Shown here: positions 9,177 through 17,891 of the stretch, piece after piece
Position numbering within the stretch: the first letter of the stretch is position 1
Layout of the letters: every line of letters starts with the position of its first letter
DNA from: Clostridium sp. BJN0013
GTDB lineage: Bacteria; Bacillota; Clostridia; Clostridiales; Clostridiaceae
Direction of reading: 5' to 3'
Assembly (NCBI RefSeq): GCF_040939125.1
Contig: NZ_CP162495.1
Coordinates: 2,976,001-3,040,000, forward strand
DNA: 64,000 nucleotides
The notes under the pieces: model-generated
What the model saw: the letters and a program-made list of their open reading frames with translations, nothing else
What the model was told of the DNA's origin: nothing
The model's database searches: none
Made by a program: the position numbers and the translations under genes

Positions 9177-9508
9177 GATTTCTGCCATTTATCCAACAAT
9201 ATTGCAAGACTTACACAAGTAAATAATAGTAAATAAATTGTTAAAGCCTATCCATATTTTAATATAATATAACAAATTTACTATAAAACTGAAGTTTATC
9301 TGGTTTTAAAGAATCTTTTTGCATTATATATTAAAATAAAAAATTTAAGGTTTTGAAAGTTTCAAATAATGCTATCATATTCAATTATTTCTTAAATCAA
9401 AAAATTTAAATAAAAATAAAATACATTTCATATAAATCATATTATGTATACTAGTTGAGGTGAAAATAATTTACTTGAAATTATTTAAAAGATATCCTAG
9501 GATAAAAT

Positions 9509-9549
9509 AAAAGAACATAGACTTTTATAAATAAAATCTACGTTCTTTA
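9509..9549 (-). terminator. Terminator of the busR-like gene
   Basis: An imperfect stem (AAAGAACATAGACTTTTAT / ATAAAATCTACGTTCTTT) lies 15 bp downstream of the regulator stop. Between this and the transporter promoter (9177-9508) no gene is seen, only AT-rich sequence and a short palindrome TATCCTAGGATA at 9492-9503. Confidence 0.65.
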
Positions 9550-9563
9550 AATTATACGTTCAG

Positions 9564-10184
9564 TTAACAAATAAATTTTTTAATTCTATAATAACTAGCT
9601 TCATCACCTATGGCTATAAAGATATCATCTTCTTCAAATACAGCATAAGGTCCTGGAGAAAGTATTAAATTACCTCGCCTTCTTATACCTATTATAGTGG
9701 CAAATGTATTTTGCCAAAATTTACATTCAGATATAGTTTTTCCAATAATATTAAATCCCTTATATATTTTAAATTCAAAAGGTATAAAAGAATTAGTGCT
9801 GGTAAATCTATTAGAATAATCTATAAGTTCATTAAGTACTCCTTCAATTTTTTTCTCTAATATATTTTTTTCATCCAATAATTCAAGCATTTCCTTTTTC
9901 AAGAAATTCATAGAATCTATATCTTTAAATTTGCCTATAAATTTTAAGCAGTTATCTACAGATCTAACAATGATTCCACTGCCTTTTGTTACTTCCACAA
10001 TATCCATATCATTTAAAAGAATCATTGCTCTTCTAATAGTTTCAGGAGAGACATTATAGTGGCTTGCAAGAGAGGATCTGCCATAGAGTTTATCACCTAT
10101 AGAAAAATCCCCAGCTACTATTCTATTCGCTATATCTATTGCTATTTTTTGATACACAGGTTTCATAACATATTGTGATGACAT
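9564..10184 (-). CDS. busR: BusR-like transcriptional regulator (GntR HTH + RCK_C)
   Basis: A 206-residue regulator. Residues 8-75 form a GntR winged helix (IANRIVAGDFSIGDKLYGRS...NVSPETIRRAMILL). A helical linker (about 85-120) leads to a C-terminal RCK_C/TrkA_C domain (FNIIGKTISECKFW...IIGIRRRGNLILSPGPYAVFEEDDIFIAIGD). This architecture is that of BusR, the cyclic di-AMP-dependent repressor of the betaine transporter BusA in lactic streptococci. Its place beside an OpuC transporter, whose promoter bears a palindrome, supports the same role. The ligand is inferred from the family. No clear Shine-Dalgarno precedes the first ATG, and M7 is an alternative start. Confidence 0.85.
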   Translation of the reverse strand: MSSQYVMKPVYQKIAIDIANRIVAGDFSIGDKLYGRSSLASHYNVSPETIRRAMILLNDMDIVEVTKGSGIIVRSVDNCLKFIGKFKDIDSMNFLKKEMLELLDEKNILEKKIEGVLNELIDYSNRFTSTNSFIPFEFKIYKGFNIIGKTISECKFWQNTFATIIGIRRRGNLILSPGPYAVFEEDDIFIAIGDEASYYRIKKFIC

Positions 10185-10383
10185 TTTAGATTTACTTTAA
10201 GATCGTTCAATCCTAAAGCAATTCCCCCTTTCAAATACATTCTTTAAGCCATTAATTAGTATAGATTATTCTTAACTGTATGTAAATAATAATTTAACTA
10301 ATTTATAAATAAAAATTATTGCTGCACAATATTCATAATAAAAATAAGTACAAATAAAAAAAATAAAATATAATTAGTTATTA

Positions 10384-10421
10384 ATGACAACAAACAACTT
10401 TTATTGTATAATAAAGTTGTT
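10384..10421 (+). promoter_or_regulatory. dapB promoter with BusR-type palindrome
   Basis: ATGACA (10384-10389) and TATAAT (10407-10412) are spaced by 17 bp. The inverted repeat ACAACTTT-N11-AAAGTTGT (10394-10420) covers the -10 box just as at the osmolyte transporter promoter. Weaker outer symmetry (TTAATGA / TCATTAA) widens the palindrome. It also lies in the region upstream of the divergent regulator gene, so autoregulation is possible. Confidence 0.65.
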
Positions 10422-10516
10422 GATATCATTAAATACTAATTTATATAAAGTATGGATAGTATTTTCATATGAGGCTATAAATTAAACTTTATAAGAATAA
10501 AAAGGAGGTAACCAAC

Positions 10517-11332
10517 ATGATTAAAGTAGGATTAATAGGTTTAGGTAAAACAGGACACCACATAGCCCGAGGAATTTCAGAACAAAACAATATGAAAATC
10601 GTAGCAGCAATATGCAGCCCTAAAAGTACAAAGAAAGGTATGGACTTAGGAGAATTACTTGGAACTCATAAAACAGAAATAAAAATAAGCACTTCTGACG
10701 AGCTTCAATCTATTATTTTTAAAACTAAGCCAGATGTAATTGTAGACTTTTCAAAGCCTTCATCTACTATGGAAAATGCTTTGACAATATCCAAGATGAA
10801 AGTAAACTTAGTAATAGGTACTACAGGCTTTACTAAAGATGATATCAGTAAGCTCCAAGACATGGCTTATAGATTTAATAACGGCATAGTGTACGCTCCA
10901 AATATTACTTTAGGAGTCAATGTAGTAATGCTTTTAAGCAATATTGCCGCAAGCATATTAAATGAATATGATTTTCAAATTACAGAGATTCACCACAAAA
11001 ATAAAAAAGATGCGCCCTCTGGCACTGCTTTAAAACTATCTTCCGAAATAGAAAATGGGCTTGAATCTGCCGGAGTATACGACAAAGACATACCTATCAA
11101 TGTTGTACGTGCTGGTGGTGTAGTAGGAAAACATCATGTTCTTATAGTAGGAGAGAATGATAAAATAGAGATAAGCCATGAATCCTTTTCAAGAAAAGCT
11201 TTTGCTGCAGGAGCCATTAGTGCAGTAAATTATATCTATAAAAAATCTGGATATTATGAAATGAAAAATGTACTGGATCTTAAAAGAATACTTTATAAAT
11301 ATATTGATACTATGGATAGTGCTTTATGTTAG
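10517..11332 (+). CDS. dapB: 4-hydroxy-tetrahydrodipicolinate reductase
   Basis: A 271-residue reductase of the diaminopimelate/lysine pathway. It has an N-terminal Rossmann domain (VGLIGLGKTGHHIARGI; here GLGKTG instead of the more common GxxGRMG), IGTTGF, and the catalytic signature EIHHKNKKDAPSGTA (about residues 156-170). A perfect AAAGGAGG ribosome site precedes the ATG. It is away from other dap genes and divergent from the busR-like regulator, with a BusR-type palindrome over its promoter. Activity is family-based. A specialised paralog is possible given the unusual glycine loop. Confidence 0.88.
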   Translation: MIKVGLIGLGKTGHHIARGISEQNNMKIVAAICSPKSTKKGMDLGELLGTHKTEIKISTSDELQSIIFKTKPDVIVDFSKPSSTMENALTISKMKVNLVIGTTGFTKDDISKLQDMAYRFNNGIVYAPNITLGVNVVMLLSNIAASILNEYDFQITEIHHKNKKDAPSGTALKLSSEIENGLESAGVYDKDIPINVVRAGGVVGKHHVLIVGENDKIEISHESFSRKAFAAGAISAVNYIYKKSGYYEMKNVLDLKRILYKYIDTMDSALC

Positions 11333-11435
11333 CATAAAATTAGTTTTTTATAACTTTCAAACATTTTACCTATTAACAATTTCACATAACAATATAAATT
11401 CATTCCTTAAATTATAGTTTCACCATAAAAAATTA

Positions 11436-11477
11436 AAATTTAAAGGCTTATCATTATTATGATAAACCTTTAAATTT
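11436..11477. terminator. Bidirectional terminator between dapB and the YiiX-like gene
   Basis: A 19-bp stem with one G-T mismatch (11436-11454 with 11459-11477) and a TATT loop lies between the convergent genes. Confidence 0.7.
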
Positions 11478-11526
11478 ACAGAAAATTCTTAATTATATAA
11501 TCTCTCATGCAAAACATATTGGTAAT

Positions 11527-12217
11527 TTAATCATTTGAACTACTTATACCAAAAGGATTTTCAATAAGTTTTATCCATATATGATTGTTCCTGTTAAATA
11601 AATCGTCCAACGGACTTCCTCTTTGTATAATAAATTTTTGCTCACCTGTAACTTGCCCATCGTACATGGAAACCACACTCATACCGTTGAGATAAATATT
11701 ACGTGGATTACCACAAGTTAACAGCTTGAATTGTTTGTTGTACAATATCCATCCCGCAAGTACTTTTCATTTTGGAATTAGAGTCTATATTTATTATCCA
11801 ATCATTTGCCCTTATATACATATATTGTTGGCGTTCTCTATATGTATTTTCAATAGAATTTGAAAAATCTATCAAATCATCTATTACTATTATCAAGTCC
11901 ATTTTTGTATAGGGTTCTCTATTGGTAACACAATTCTTTGCAATATCAAGAACTTTAGACATATCCTTGTTAAAAGGGGTGAGTCTCATCACTGTAATCT
12001 TTCGGTTAACTATTCTATCTTTTATCGAATTAACCTGTGTATAAGGTGGAATTTCCTCAACAATTTCATTATAATCATAATATGACATAGCTGCATGGCT
12101 TACAGGGGATTTAGTAATTAAAGCTATTAATCTCGATTCCCAGTCTGCGGTAGGTGAAAACAATAATATATCCCCCTGTTTTAAATCTCTTATTTCTATT
12201 GTTTTAACATCACTCAT
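11527..12217 (-). pseudogene. YiiX-like permuted papain-fold hydrolase, frameshifted
   Basis: The first 169 codons (12217 to 11708) encode DLKQGDILLFSPT with the catalytic-type His in SPVSHAAMSYY and the Cys in KSTCGMDIVQQT, the His-then-Cys order of permuted NlpC/P60 (YiiX/YebB-like) enzymes. The frame then stops at TGGTAA. A second frame, shifted by +1 and open from 11745 to 11527, continues with NPRNIYLNGMSVVSMYDGQ. A single-base indel near 11706-11712 would join them into about 225 residues. Both key residues lie before the break, so a shortened protein could still fold. The ATG abuts the kinase stop (TAAATG), so the two are coupled. Substrate unknown; cell-wall peptides or lipids are possible. 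Confidence 0.6.
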
Positions 12218-13186
12218 TTACTCTCCTCCAATCTTATATTTATTCTCAGGAATTTCAAAAGATATGCTTGTCCCATATGATAATTTACTTACAATTTTTA
12301 ATTTTGACTGATAGCATTTCATTAATCTAAAGTTTACATTTTTAAGCCCTACTCCTGATATGGAACTTTTATTATGAAGCAATTGGGAAAGCACATCTTT
12401 CCCTATACCTTTTCCATTATCTGAAACAATTATTTCTAAATTATTATTCTTTTTTAAAACAATAATATTTATTGTTATTCCGCCGGATTTTAAACCATGT
12501 TTAATTGAATTTTCTACAATAGGCTGTATTAACAATTGAGGAATTGGAGTCAACATATATTCTTCTTTTATATCTATAATTAAATGAATTGAATCATTAA
12601 ATCTTGCATTTTCAATTTTTACATAGGACTTTATCAAATCAATTTCCTCTCTTAACGAATAAAAGATATTCTTACGATAATCAAATTTATGTTTTACTCT
12701 GAGAAAATCACAAAAATTCAAGATTAGTTCTTTTGATTTAGGTACAGACTGATCCATAAGACAATATATATTATTTAAAGTATTGAAAAAGAAATGTGGT
12801 GCTATCTGTGCCTGTAAAAAGGCAATTTCTATATCTTTTGCTTTATTTGAACTTTCAAACGCATCCATTACATCCACAGACAATACATATATTTCACATA
12901 GTAAAAAAAACAAGAGTCCTAATATATAATTGCCTGAAGAAAAATAGATATTTACATAATTATTGACATATAAAATATCAATAATTGTAGTAAAAATCAT
13001 AACAATAATTCCTGTTAATAAGAGCCATGCAAATTTACGTTTTTTAAGAATTGCCTTTACCAATGTTATTATTACTACCAGGCAATTGAACATCAGTATA
13101 GACATATAAATCATATCACTATAGCCAAATATCTTGATTGGTGTGAAAATTATCAAGCTTAAATAAACAAAATTTATTTGACTCAT
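12218..13186 (-). CDS. LytS-like sensor histidine kinase, no response regulator nearby
   Basis: A 322-residue membrane kinase. It has four predicted membrane spans in the first 105 residues, resembling the later part of a 7TMR-DISM sensor. Then comes the His_kinase domain with phospho-acceptor H131 (LQAQIAPHFFFNTLNNI) and a HATPase_c domain with N-box PIVENSIKHG and G-box VSDNGKGIG. The ATG lacks a Shine-Dalgarno and an in-frame TAA lies just upstream, so the sensor may be shortened at its N-terminus or coupled to hsp20 17 bp upstream. No LytTR or other regulator gene is adjacent. Confidence 0.85.
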   Translation of the reverse strand: MSQINFVYLSLIIFTPIKIFGYSDMIYMSILMFNCLVVIITLVKAILKKRKFAWLLLTGIIVMIFTTIIDILYVNNYVNIYFSSGNYILGLLFFLLCEIYVLSVDVMDAFESSNKAKDIEIAFLQAQIAPHFFFNTLNNIYCLMDQSVPKSKELILNFCDFLRVKHKFDYRKNIFYSLREEIDLIKSYVKIENARFNDSIHLIIDIKEEYMLTPIPQLLIQPIVENSIKHGLKSGGITINIIVLKKNNNLEIIVSDNGKGIGKDVLSQLLHNKSSISGVGLKNVNFRLMKCYQSKLKIVSKLSYGTSISFEIPENKYKIGGE

Positions 13187-13203
13187 TAGGGTAGGTGTTT
13201 AAA

Positions 13204-13587
13204 TTATTTTTTAATTTCAATACTATATATTGAATTATGATAATTTGCAGATATATTTTTTATTGTAAGATTATATTTCAAAGTTATTTTTTTATAATAA
13301 TGTTTTTCTGGTCCTTTTGCTGTAACATTCAGATTATTACCATCAATTTCTAAATTTATACTTTCTTTTTCTATACCAGGTAATTCCATTACAATTATGA
13401 TTTTATCTCCTTCATCAAATATACGGGTTATAGGGTCAACTATTTCTTTATTGTTTTTAATATCATTCACCAGAGATCTTCTATGTGATTTATGTTTATC
13501 GTTTTCAATTATATCCAAAATTATATTCATAAATCTGTCTATATTTCTACGTAAAGATTTTGAGTTATTATATTCTTTCTTTTTCAT
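13204..13587 (-). CDS. Hsp20 / alpha-crystallin family small heat-shock protein
   Basis: A 127-residue chaperone-like protein. The alpha-crystallin domain spans about residues 55-127 (DEGDKIIIVMELPGIEKESINLEIDGNNLNVTA...SIYSIEIKK). The C-terminal IxI tail found in most oligomeric Hsp20s is missing, so assembly may be limited. The ribosome site GAGGAGAATT is good. It is the first gene of a tight three-gene unit with the kinase and the YiiX-like hydrolase, an unusual combination. Confidence 0.85.
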   Translation of the reverse strand: MKKKEYNNSKSLRRNIDRFMNIILDIIENDKHKSHRRSLVNDIKNNKEIVDPITRIFDEGDKIIIVMELPGIEKESINLEIDGNNLNVTAKGPEKHYYKKITLKYNLTIKNISANYHNSIYSIEIKK

Positions 13588-13690
13588 AATTAATTCTCCT
13601 CAATAATTATAATTTTTTTAATATATAAGATGAACTTATATACTATAATTATTGTATTCACTAATAGACTTTATAATCACTTAATATCAT

Positions 13691-13719
13691 AAGCTGAACC
13701 GATAAGATCGATTCAGCTT
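13691..13719 (+). terminator. Isolated terminator-like hairpin
   Basis: AAGCTGAACCGAT / ATCGATTCAGCTT (one mismatch) with a 3-nt loop is followed by ACTTTTTATT. No plus-strand gene precedes it, so it may end a small unannotated transcript. Otherwise 13588-13930 holds no visible gene. Confidence 0.5.
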
Positions 13720-13934
13720 GACTTTTTATTCTAATAAACTTTGTCAATATTTAATAATTCATCACTAATTTTTTCAGAATCCTGCCATTATAAATTTTAA
13801 ACTCCCATAACTTAATATCTGTTAATCATTCTTTAAAAGTCTATTGCATCTTTAATACATAATATTAATAAATATTTATATCTGTTACAAATCTTTAGTT
13901 TTTTATATTAAATTATTCTGAATCCAATAACCAT

Positions 13935-13962
13935 TTGATAAACAGTTAATTTATGGTATAAT
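13935..13962 (+). promoter_or_regulatory. Promoter of the MutS-like gene
   Basis: TTGATA (13935-13940) and TATAAT (13957-13962) are 16 bp apart. The leader then contains a 15-nt match (ATCAAGTGATTCTTA, 13997-14011) to the start of the dispersed hairpin repeat. Confidence 0.6.
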
Positions 13963-14045
13963 GTGCCTGTAAGCTTTCCTAAAAATATGTAAAATATCAA
14001 GTGATTCTTAGAATAGAATATCAAAAAGTGATTGGGGGAAAATAT

Positions 14046-15848
14046 TTGAATAGTTCACATGATGTTTATATTAATAGATTAAAAATCTACACAGATTTAA
14101 TTAAAAAACAGAACAACTCAATAAAAACTATAGAATATCTAAGGCTTCTTACTCTAATAGTAGGTATTAGTATTACAATTTATACTTTCAATGTTAATAA
14201 ACATTTTGTAAGTATAGGAATTTTTATTTTCTCACTAGCTATTTTTATTTACTTAGTTAACCAGCATAACAAAGAAATAAAAAAGAGAAAATATTCCATG
14301 GCCTTAAAGGATATAAATGAATCTGCCCTGAAGAGACTAAATGGTCAATGGAAAAATTTCGAAGATGATGGAAGTGAATTTAAGCATAAAGAACATCCTT
14401 ATTCAGAGGATCTGGATATATTTGGTGAGAACTCCCTATTTCAGTGGATTAATACTTGCAAAACATTTATGGGGAGAGAAGCACTAAAAAACCGACTTTT
14501 AAATCCCCTTAAAACATCTTGTGACATAAATATGACTCAAGAATCATTACAGGAGTTAGCTGTGGATTTAAAATGGCGTCAGCTATTTGAAGCTGAAGCA
14601 ATGGTTATTCCTTCAGAACCCATTAGCCCTAAAGAATTATATAAATGGGGAAAAGATAGAAATGAGTTATATATAAAATCCTGGTTTGCTTTTACAATTA
14701 AATTACTGCCTTTTTTAACATTAATGTTAATGATTTTATCTTATGGTACTTCCTTGATAAGTTTTAAGTTGCCCTACATTATGCTTATCATTCAAATATC
14801 ACTTTTATTTATAGATGTAAAAAAAAGAAATACTACCTTTAAAAGTCTTTATAAATACAAAAATAGTATAACTATATATTCAAAAATGTTAACTTTAATT
14901 GAGGAAAAAGATTTTAAAAGCAGTTACTTGAAACAATTAAAAAATAATCTATTTACTTCTAAAAATATATCTGCAGTAAAATCCATAAAAAAACTATCTG
15001 CTGTATATAATAAAGTATCTGATAGAAAAAATATGTTGTCTATAATCCTTAATATATTATTTCTATGGGATTATCAGTGTATAGTAGAATTTGAAAAATG
15101 GAGAGTTAAATCGGGCAATAATCTGGAAAAATGGTTTAATACCATAGGACAATTTGAAGCATTAAATAGTATTTCAAATATTATTTATGATAATCCAAAT
15201 TGGGATATGCCTTTAATTTCAGATAAGACTTATGTACTCAAAGCCACTGAATTAGGTCATCCTCTTTTAGGGGATACAAGAGTATGTAATAATATTACAA
15301 TAAATAATAAAAAAAATATTTTATTAATAACAGGTTCAAATATGTCTGGTAAAAGTACTTTTCTAAGAACTGTAGGTTTAAATTTAGTACTAAGTTACAT
15401 TGGTGCTCCGGTATGTGCAAAAAAATTCCAATGCTCATTTATGGAAATATTCACCTGCATGAGAATAAGAGATGATTTAGAAAACAATATATCCTCCTTT
15501 TATGCAGAAATATTAAGGATAAAAATGATTGTTAAGAATGTAAAGAAAACTACAAAAGTATTTTTCCTTCTAGATGAGTTATTTAAAGGCACTAATTCTA
15601 TTGATAGACATCTTGGAGCTAAGGCATTAATAAAACAATTGGGTGAACAAGGGGCATCAGGACTCATTTCCACCCATGACTTGGAACTGTGCAGTTTAGA
15701 AAAAGAATATCCTAGAATTAAAAATTATCACTTTCAAGAATACTATTTAAATAATAAATTAAAATTTGACTACAAAATTCGAGAAGGAATATCCACTACC
15801 AGAAATGCTAAATATCTCATTAAACTGGCAGGTATAGATTTTGAATAA
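14046..15848 (+). CDS. Membrane-anchored MutS-family ATPase
   Basis: A 600-residue protein. The TTG at 14046 is chosen because GGGGG lies eight bases upstream; an earlier GTG has no ribosome site. Two pairs of hydrophobic segments (about residues 40-80 and 215-260) suggest membrane anchoring, unlike MutS or MutS2. The C-terminal MutS ATPase has Walker A ITGSNMSGKSTFLRT, a Walker B region FFLLDELFKGTNS and the ISTHDLEL switch. No mismatch-recognition domain I is present and there is no Smr domain. Such proteins are widespread in clostridia but uncharacterised. A role in recombination or DNA handling at the membrane is only inference. Confidence 0.85.
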   Translation: MNSSHDVYINRLKIYTDLIKKQNNSIKTIEYLRLLTLIVGISITIYTFNVNKHFVSIGIFIFSLAIFIYLVNQHNKEIKKRKYSMALKDINESALKRLNGQWKNFEDDGSEFKHKEHPYSEDLDIFGENSLFQWINTCKTFMGREALKNRLLNPLKTSCDINMTQESLQELAVDLKWRQLFEAEAMVIPSEPISPKELYKWGKDRNELYIKSWFAFTIKLLPFLTLMLMILSYGTSLISFKLPYIMLIIQISLLFIDVKKRNTTFKSLYKYKNSITIYSKMLTLIEEKDFKSSYLKQLKNNLFTSKNISAVKSIKKLSAVYNKVSDRKNMLSIILNILFLWDYQCIVEFEKWRVKSGNNLEKWFNTIGQFEALNSISNIIYDNPNWDMPLISDKTYVLKATELGHPLLGDTRVCNNITINNKKNILLITGSNMSGKSTFLRTVGLNLVLSYIGAPVCAKKFQCSFMEIFTCMRIRDDLENNISSFYAEILRIKMIVKNVKKTTKVFFLLDELFKGTNSIDRHLGAKALIKQLGEQGASGLISTHDLELCSLEKEYPRIKNYHFQEYYLNNKLKFDYKIREGISTTRNAKYLIKLAGIDFE

Positions 15849-15880
15849 AAAGACTTATCAATTTTTAAGATAAGTCTTTT
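15848..15880. terminator. Bidirectional terminator
   Basis: AAAAGACTTATC / GATAAGTCTTTT, a 12-bp perfect stem with T and A tracts on each side, lies between the MutS-like gene and convergent yjbQ. Confidence 0.85.
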
Positions 15881-15889
15881 TTAATATAA

Positions 15890-16285
15890 TTATATATATC
15901 TCAATACCTTTATATAAACTTTTCTATTTCTTGGTCCATCAAATTCGCAAAAATAAATACCCTGCCATGTTCCCAATTTCAATTCTCTATTTTCAATAAT
16001 AACATTACAGGTCGAACCCATTAATGATGCCTTTATATGAGCATGAGAATTACCTTCAATATGTAGGTATTCATTTTGCTCTGGGAATGCTTTGTTTAAC
16101 CCTGCCAAAATATCACTTACAACATCAGGATCGGCATTTTCATTTATTGTAATTCCCGCAGTGGTGTGGGGAACAAAAATTACAACTATGCCATCTTTTA
16201 CATTATTCTTCCTTACAGTTTCTTTCACCAGACCTGTTATGTCTATAAATTCCTGTTCCTTTTTAGTTTTTAATAAATATTCCAC
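15890..16285 (-). CDS. YjbQ family (UPF0047) protein
   Basis: A 131-residue YjbQ protein with the family signatures VPHTTAGITINENADPDV and GNSHAHIKASLMGS and the C-terminal WQGIYFCEFDGPRNRKV. The E. coli homolog shows thiamine phosphate synthase side activity; the true role is not known. A GTG with GGGGTGATT upstream is the likely start. An earlier in-frame TTG (16309) overlaps the RNase H stop. It forms a minus-strand operon with the RNase H gene. Confidence 0.88.
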   Translation of the reverse strand: MEYLLKTKKEQEFIDITGLVKETVRKNNVKDGIVVIFVPHTTAGITINENADPDVVSDILAGLNKAFPEQNEYLHIEGNSHAHIKASLMGSTCNVIIENRELKLGTWQGIYFCEFDGPRNRKVYIKVLRYI

Positions 16286-16305
16286 ATTAATCACCCCACA
16301 TTTTA

Positions 16306-16938
16306 TCAAACTTTAATCCCTACAGCTCTTTTAGCCAGTAAATCAGCCATATCATTATATTTGTCTTCTCCAGAGTGGGCTTTAACCTTTTTGAATTTTA
16401 TATTTATTTTTTTCATGTATTTTTGCATAAATTCTTTATAATCCCTTGTCAATATCTTATTGGCTTTCCATTCACCTTTGGCCCAACATTCAATTCCCAT
16501 ATAGTCATAAACTATGGTTATCTCTTTAAAGTCATTTGCAATGGCCAATTCGACGGCTTTTAATGCTCCTCTTATTTCTCCAAAAACATTTTTACTTTCA
16601 TTCATCTCCATACTTCTAAATGCCCCCAGATCTTTAAAAATAACCTGATCATTTTTTACCAAAACCAGACCATAACCTGCCACTTTTTCTTTATTATTAA
16701 AAGAACCATCTACATAGGCATAAAGAGTATCACACTCCTGTTTAGTATTTTCATCCTCCATATTTTCATTGACATCATTTTTCTTATTCATAAGTCCTGC
16801 GAATATTTCAGCTTCTTCACGGTTAGTAAACTTCTTATATTTAGCACCAGAAAAACCCTTTATCTGTTCTTCACATTGAGCCCAGGTATTATAAACCCCT
16901 GGTTTCCGTCCCTGTTTAACAGCATAGAAATTTGCCAC
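16306..16938 (-). CDS. rnhA: Ribonuclease H with N-terminal hybrid-binding domain
   Basis: A 211-residue RNase H1. The start is the GTG preceded by AGGAGG, giving VANFYAVKQGRKPGVY; an upstream ATG lacks a ribosome site. Residues 3-45 are the caulimovirus VI / RNase H1 N-terminal hybrid-binding domain (YNTWAQCEEQIKGFSGAKYKKF). The catalytic domain follows, with the acidic residues in YAYVDGSFN, GEIRGALKAVE, VYDYMGIECW and YNDMADLLA. It removes RNA from RNA-DNA hybrids. Confidence 0.93.
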   Translation of the reverse strand: MANFYAVKQGRKPGVYNTWAQCEEQIKGFSGAKYKKFTNREEAEIFAGLMNKKNDVNENMEDENTKQECDTLYAYVDGSFNNKEKVAGYGLVLVKNDQVIFKDLGAFRSMEMNESKNVFGEIRGALKAVELAIANDFKEITIVYDYMGIECWAKGEWKANKILTRDYKEFMQKYMKKINIKFKKVKAHSGEDKYNDMADLLAKRAVGIKV

Positions 16939-17145
16939 AGTACATCCTCCTAAAATAATAGTAAATTCATATTTACTTGTAAGCACAATACTGAAATAAC
17001 AATTTTGTAGTAAATTAATTATAACCTAGAAAAGTATTTATTTCTATAAAAAATAATTGTTTAAAATCTACTGTTGTAATTCAAACATAACTTTTATATT
17101 TCATAGGGGACATCCCCGTATATTCTTTAAAGATTTATTTATTGT

Positions 17146-17781
17146 CTACAACATCCTGGCTATTAAAAACATAATTTTCATTCCTAGATTAGTAAACTTC
17201 TCCTCATACTCTGTAACTACATTCTTATCAAAATTACTATTATGCAAATCATAAGTTATATAATCTATAGTAAATCCACTTTCCACAAAATACTGCTGGG
17301 ATTCCTGAAAAAGCCCCCTATCATCTGTTTTAAACCATATCTCACTTTTAGGCTTTAGAAACTTTTTATAAATATTCAAAAATCCAGTATGGGTAAGCCT
17401 CCTTTTCTTCTGCCTCTTTTTTGGCCAGGGATTACAGAAATTTATGTATATCCTTCCTACCTCATCTCTATCAAAAACATCTTCAATTTTTGATATATTC
17501 ATAGGTATTATCCTTATATTTTTAGCTTCAGCTTCTACAACCTTTTTCAGTGCATAAATTAAAACTTCATCCTTTAAATCAATTCCAATGTAATTTATAT
17601 GTTTATTACTTAGAGCCTGTGTACATAAAAATTTACCTCTTCCACAACCCAATTCCAAATATATTTCTCCATTATTTTTAAATTCATCCTTCCACTTTCC
17701 TTTACATTGACAAGGATTTATTACAGTCAGGTTACTAGCCTCCATCTCAGGTCTAGCCCACCATTTTTTTCTCAGCCTCAT
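17146..17781 (-). CDS. trmB: tRNA (guanine-N7-)-methyltransferase
   Basis: A 211-residue SAM-dependent enzyme making m7G46 in tRNA. Family features are: [13 protein letters not shown] near the start, the SAM loop [29 protein letters not shown], the TrmB signature [19 protein letters not shown], and the C-terminal [14 protein letters not shown]. Length is standard. It is a single gene with an AAAGGAA ribosome site. The 150-bp gap before the RNase H gene holds nothing recognisable. Confidence 0.96.
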   Translation of the reverse strand: MRLRKKWWARPEMEASNLTVINPCQCKGKWKDEFKNNGEIYLELGCGRGKFLCTQALSNKHINYIGIDLKDEVLIYALKKVVEAEAKNIRIIPMNISKIEDVFDRDEVGRIYINFCNPWPKKRQKKRRLTHTGFLNIYKKFLKPKSEIWFKTDDRGLFQESQQYFVESGFTIDYITYDLHNSNFDKNVVTEYEEKFTNLGMKIMFLIARML

Positions 17782-17891
17782 AATTTGAAAATTCCTTTCT
17801 TTTATTTAAAATTTTTTGTGTATTATTAAAGCTATTTCTACAATATACGATAATTATAAGTACTTATATTATACTAATTTATATTCAGGTT

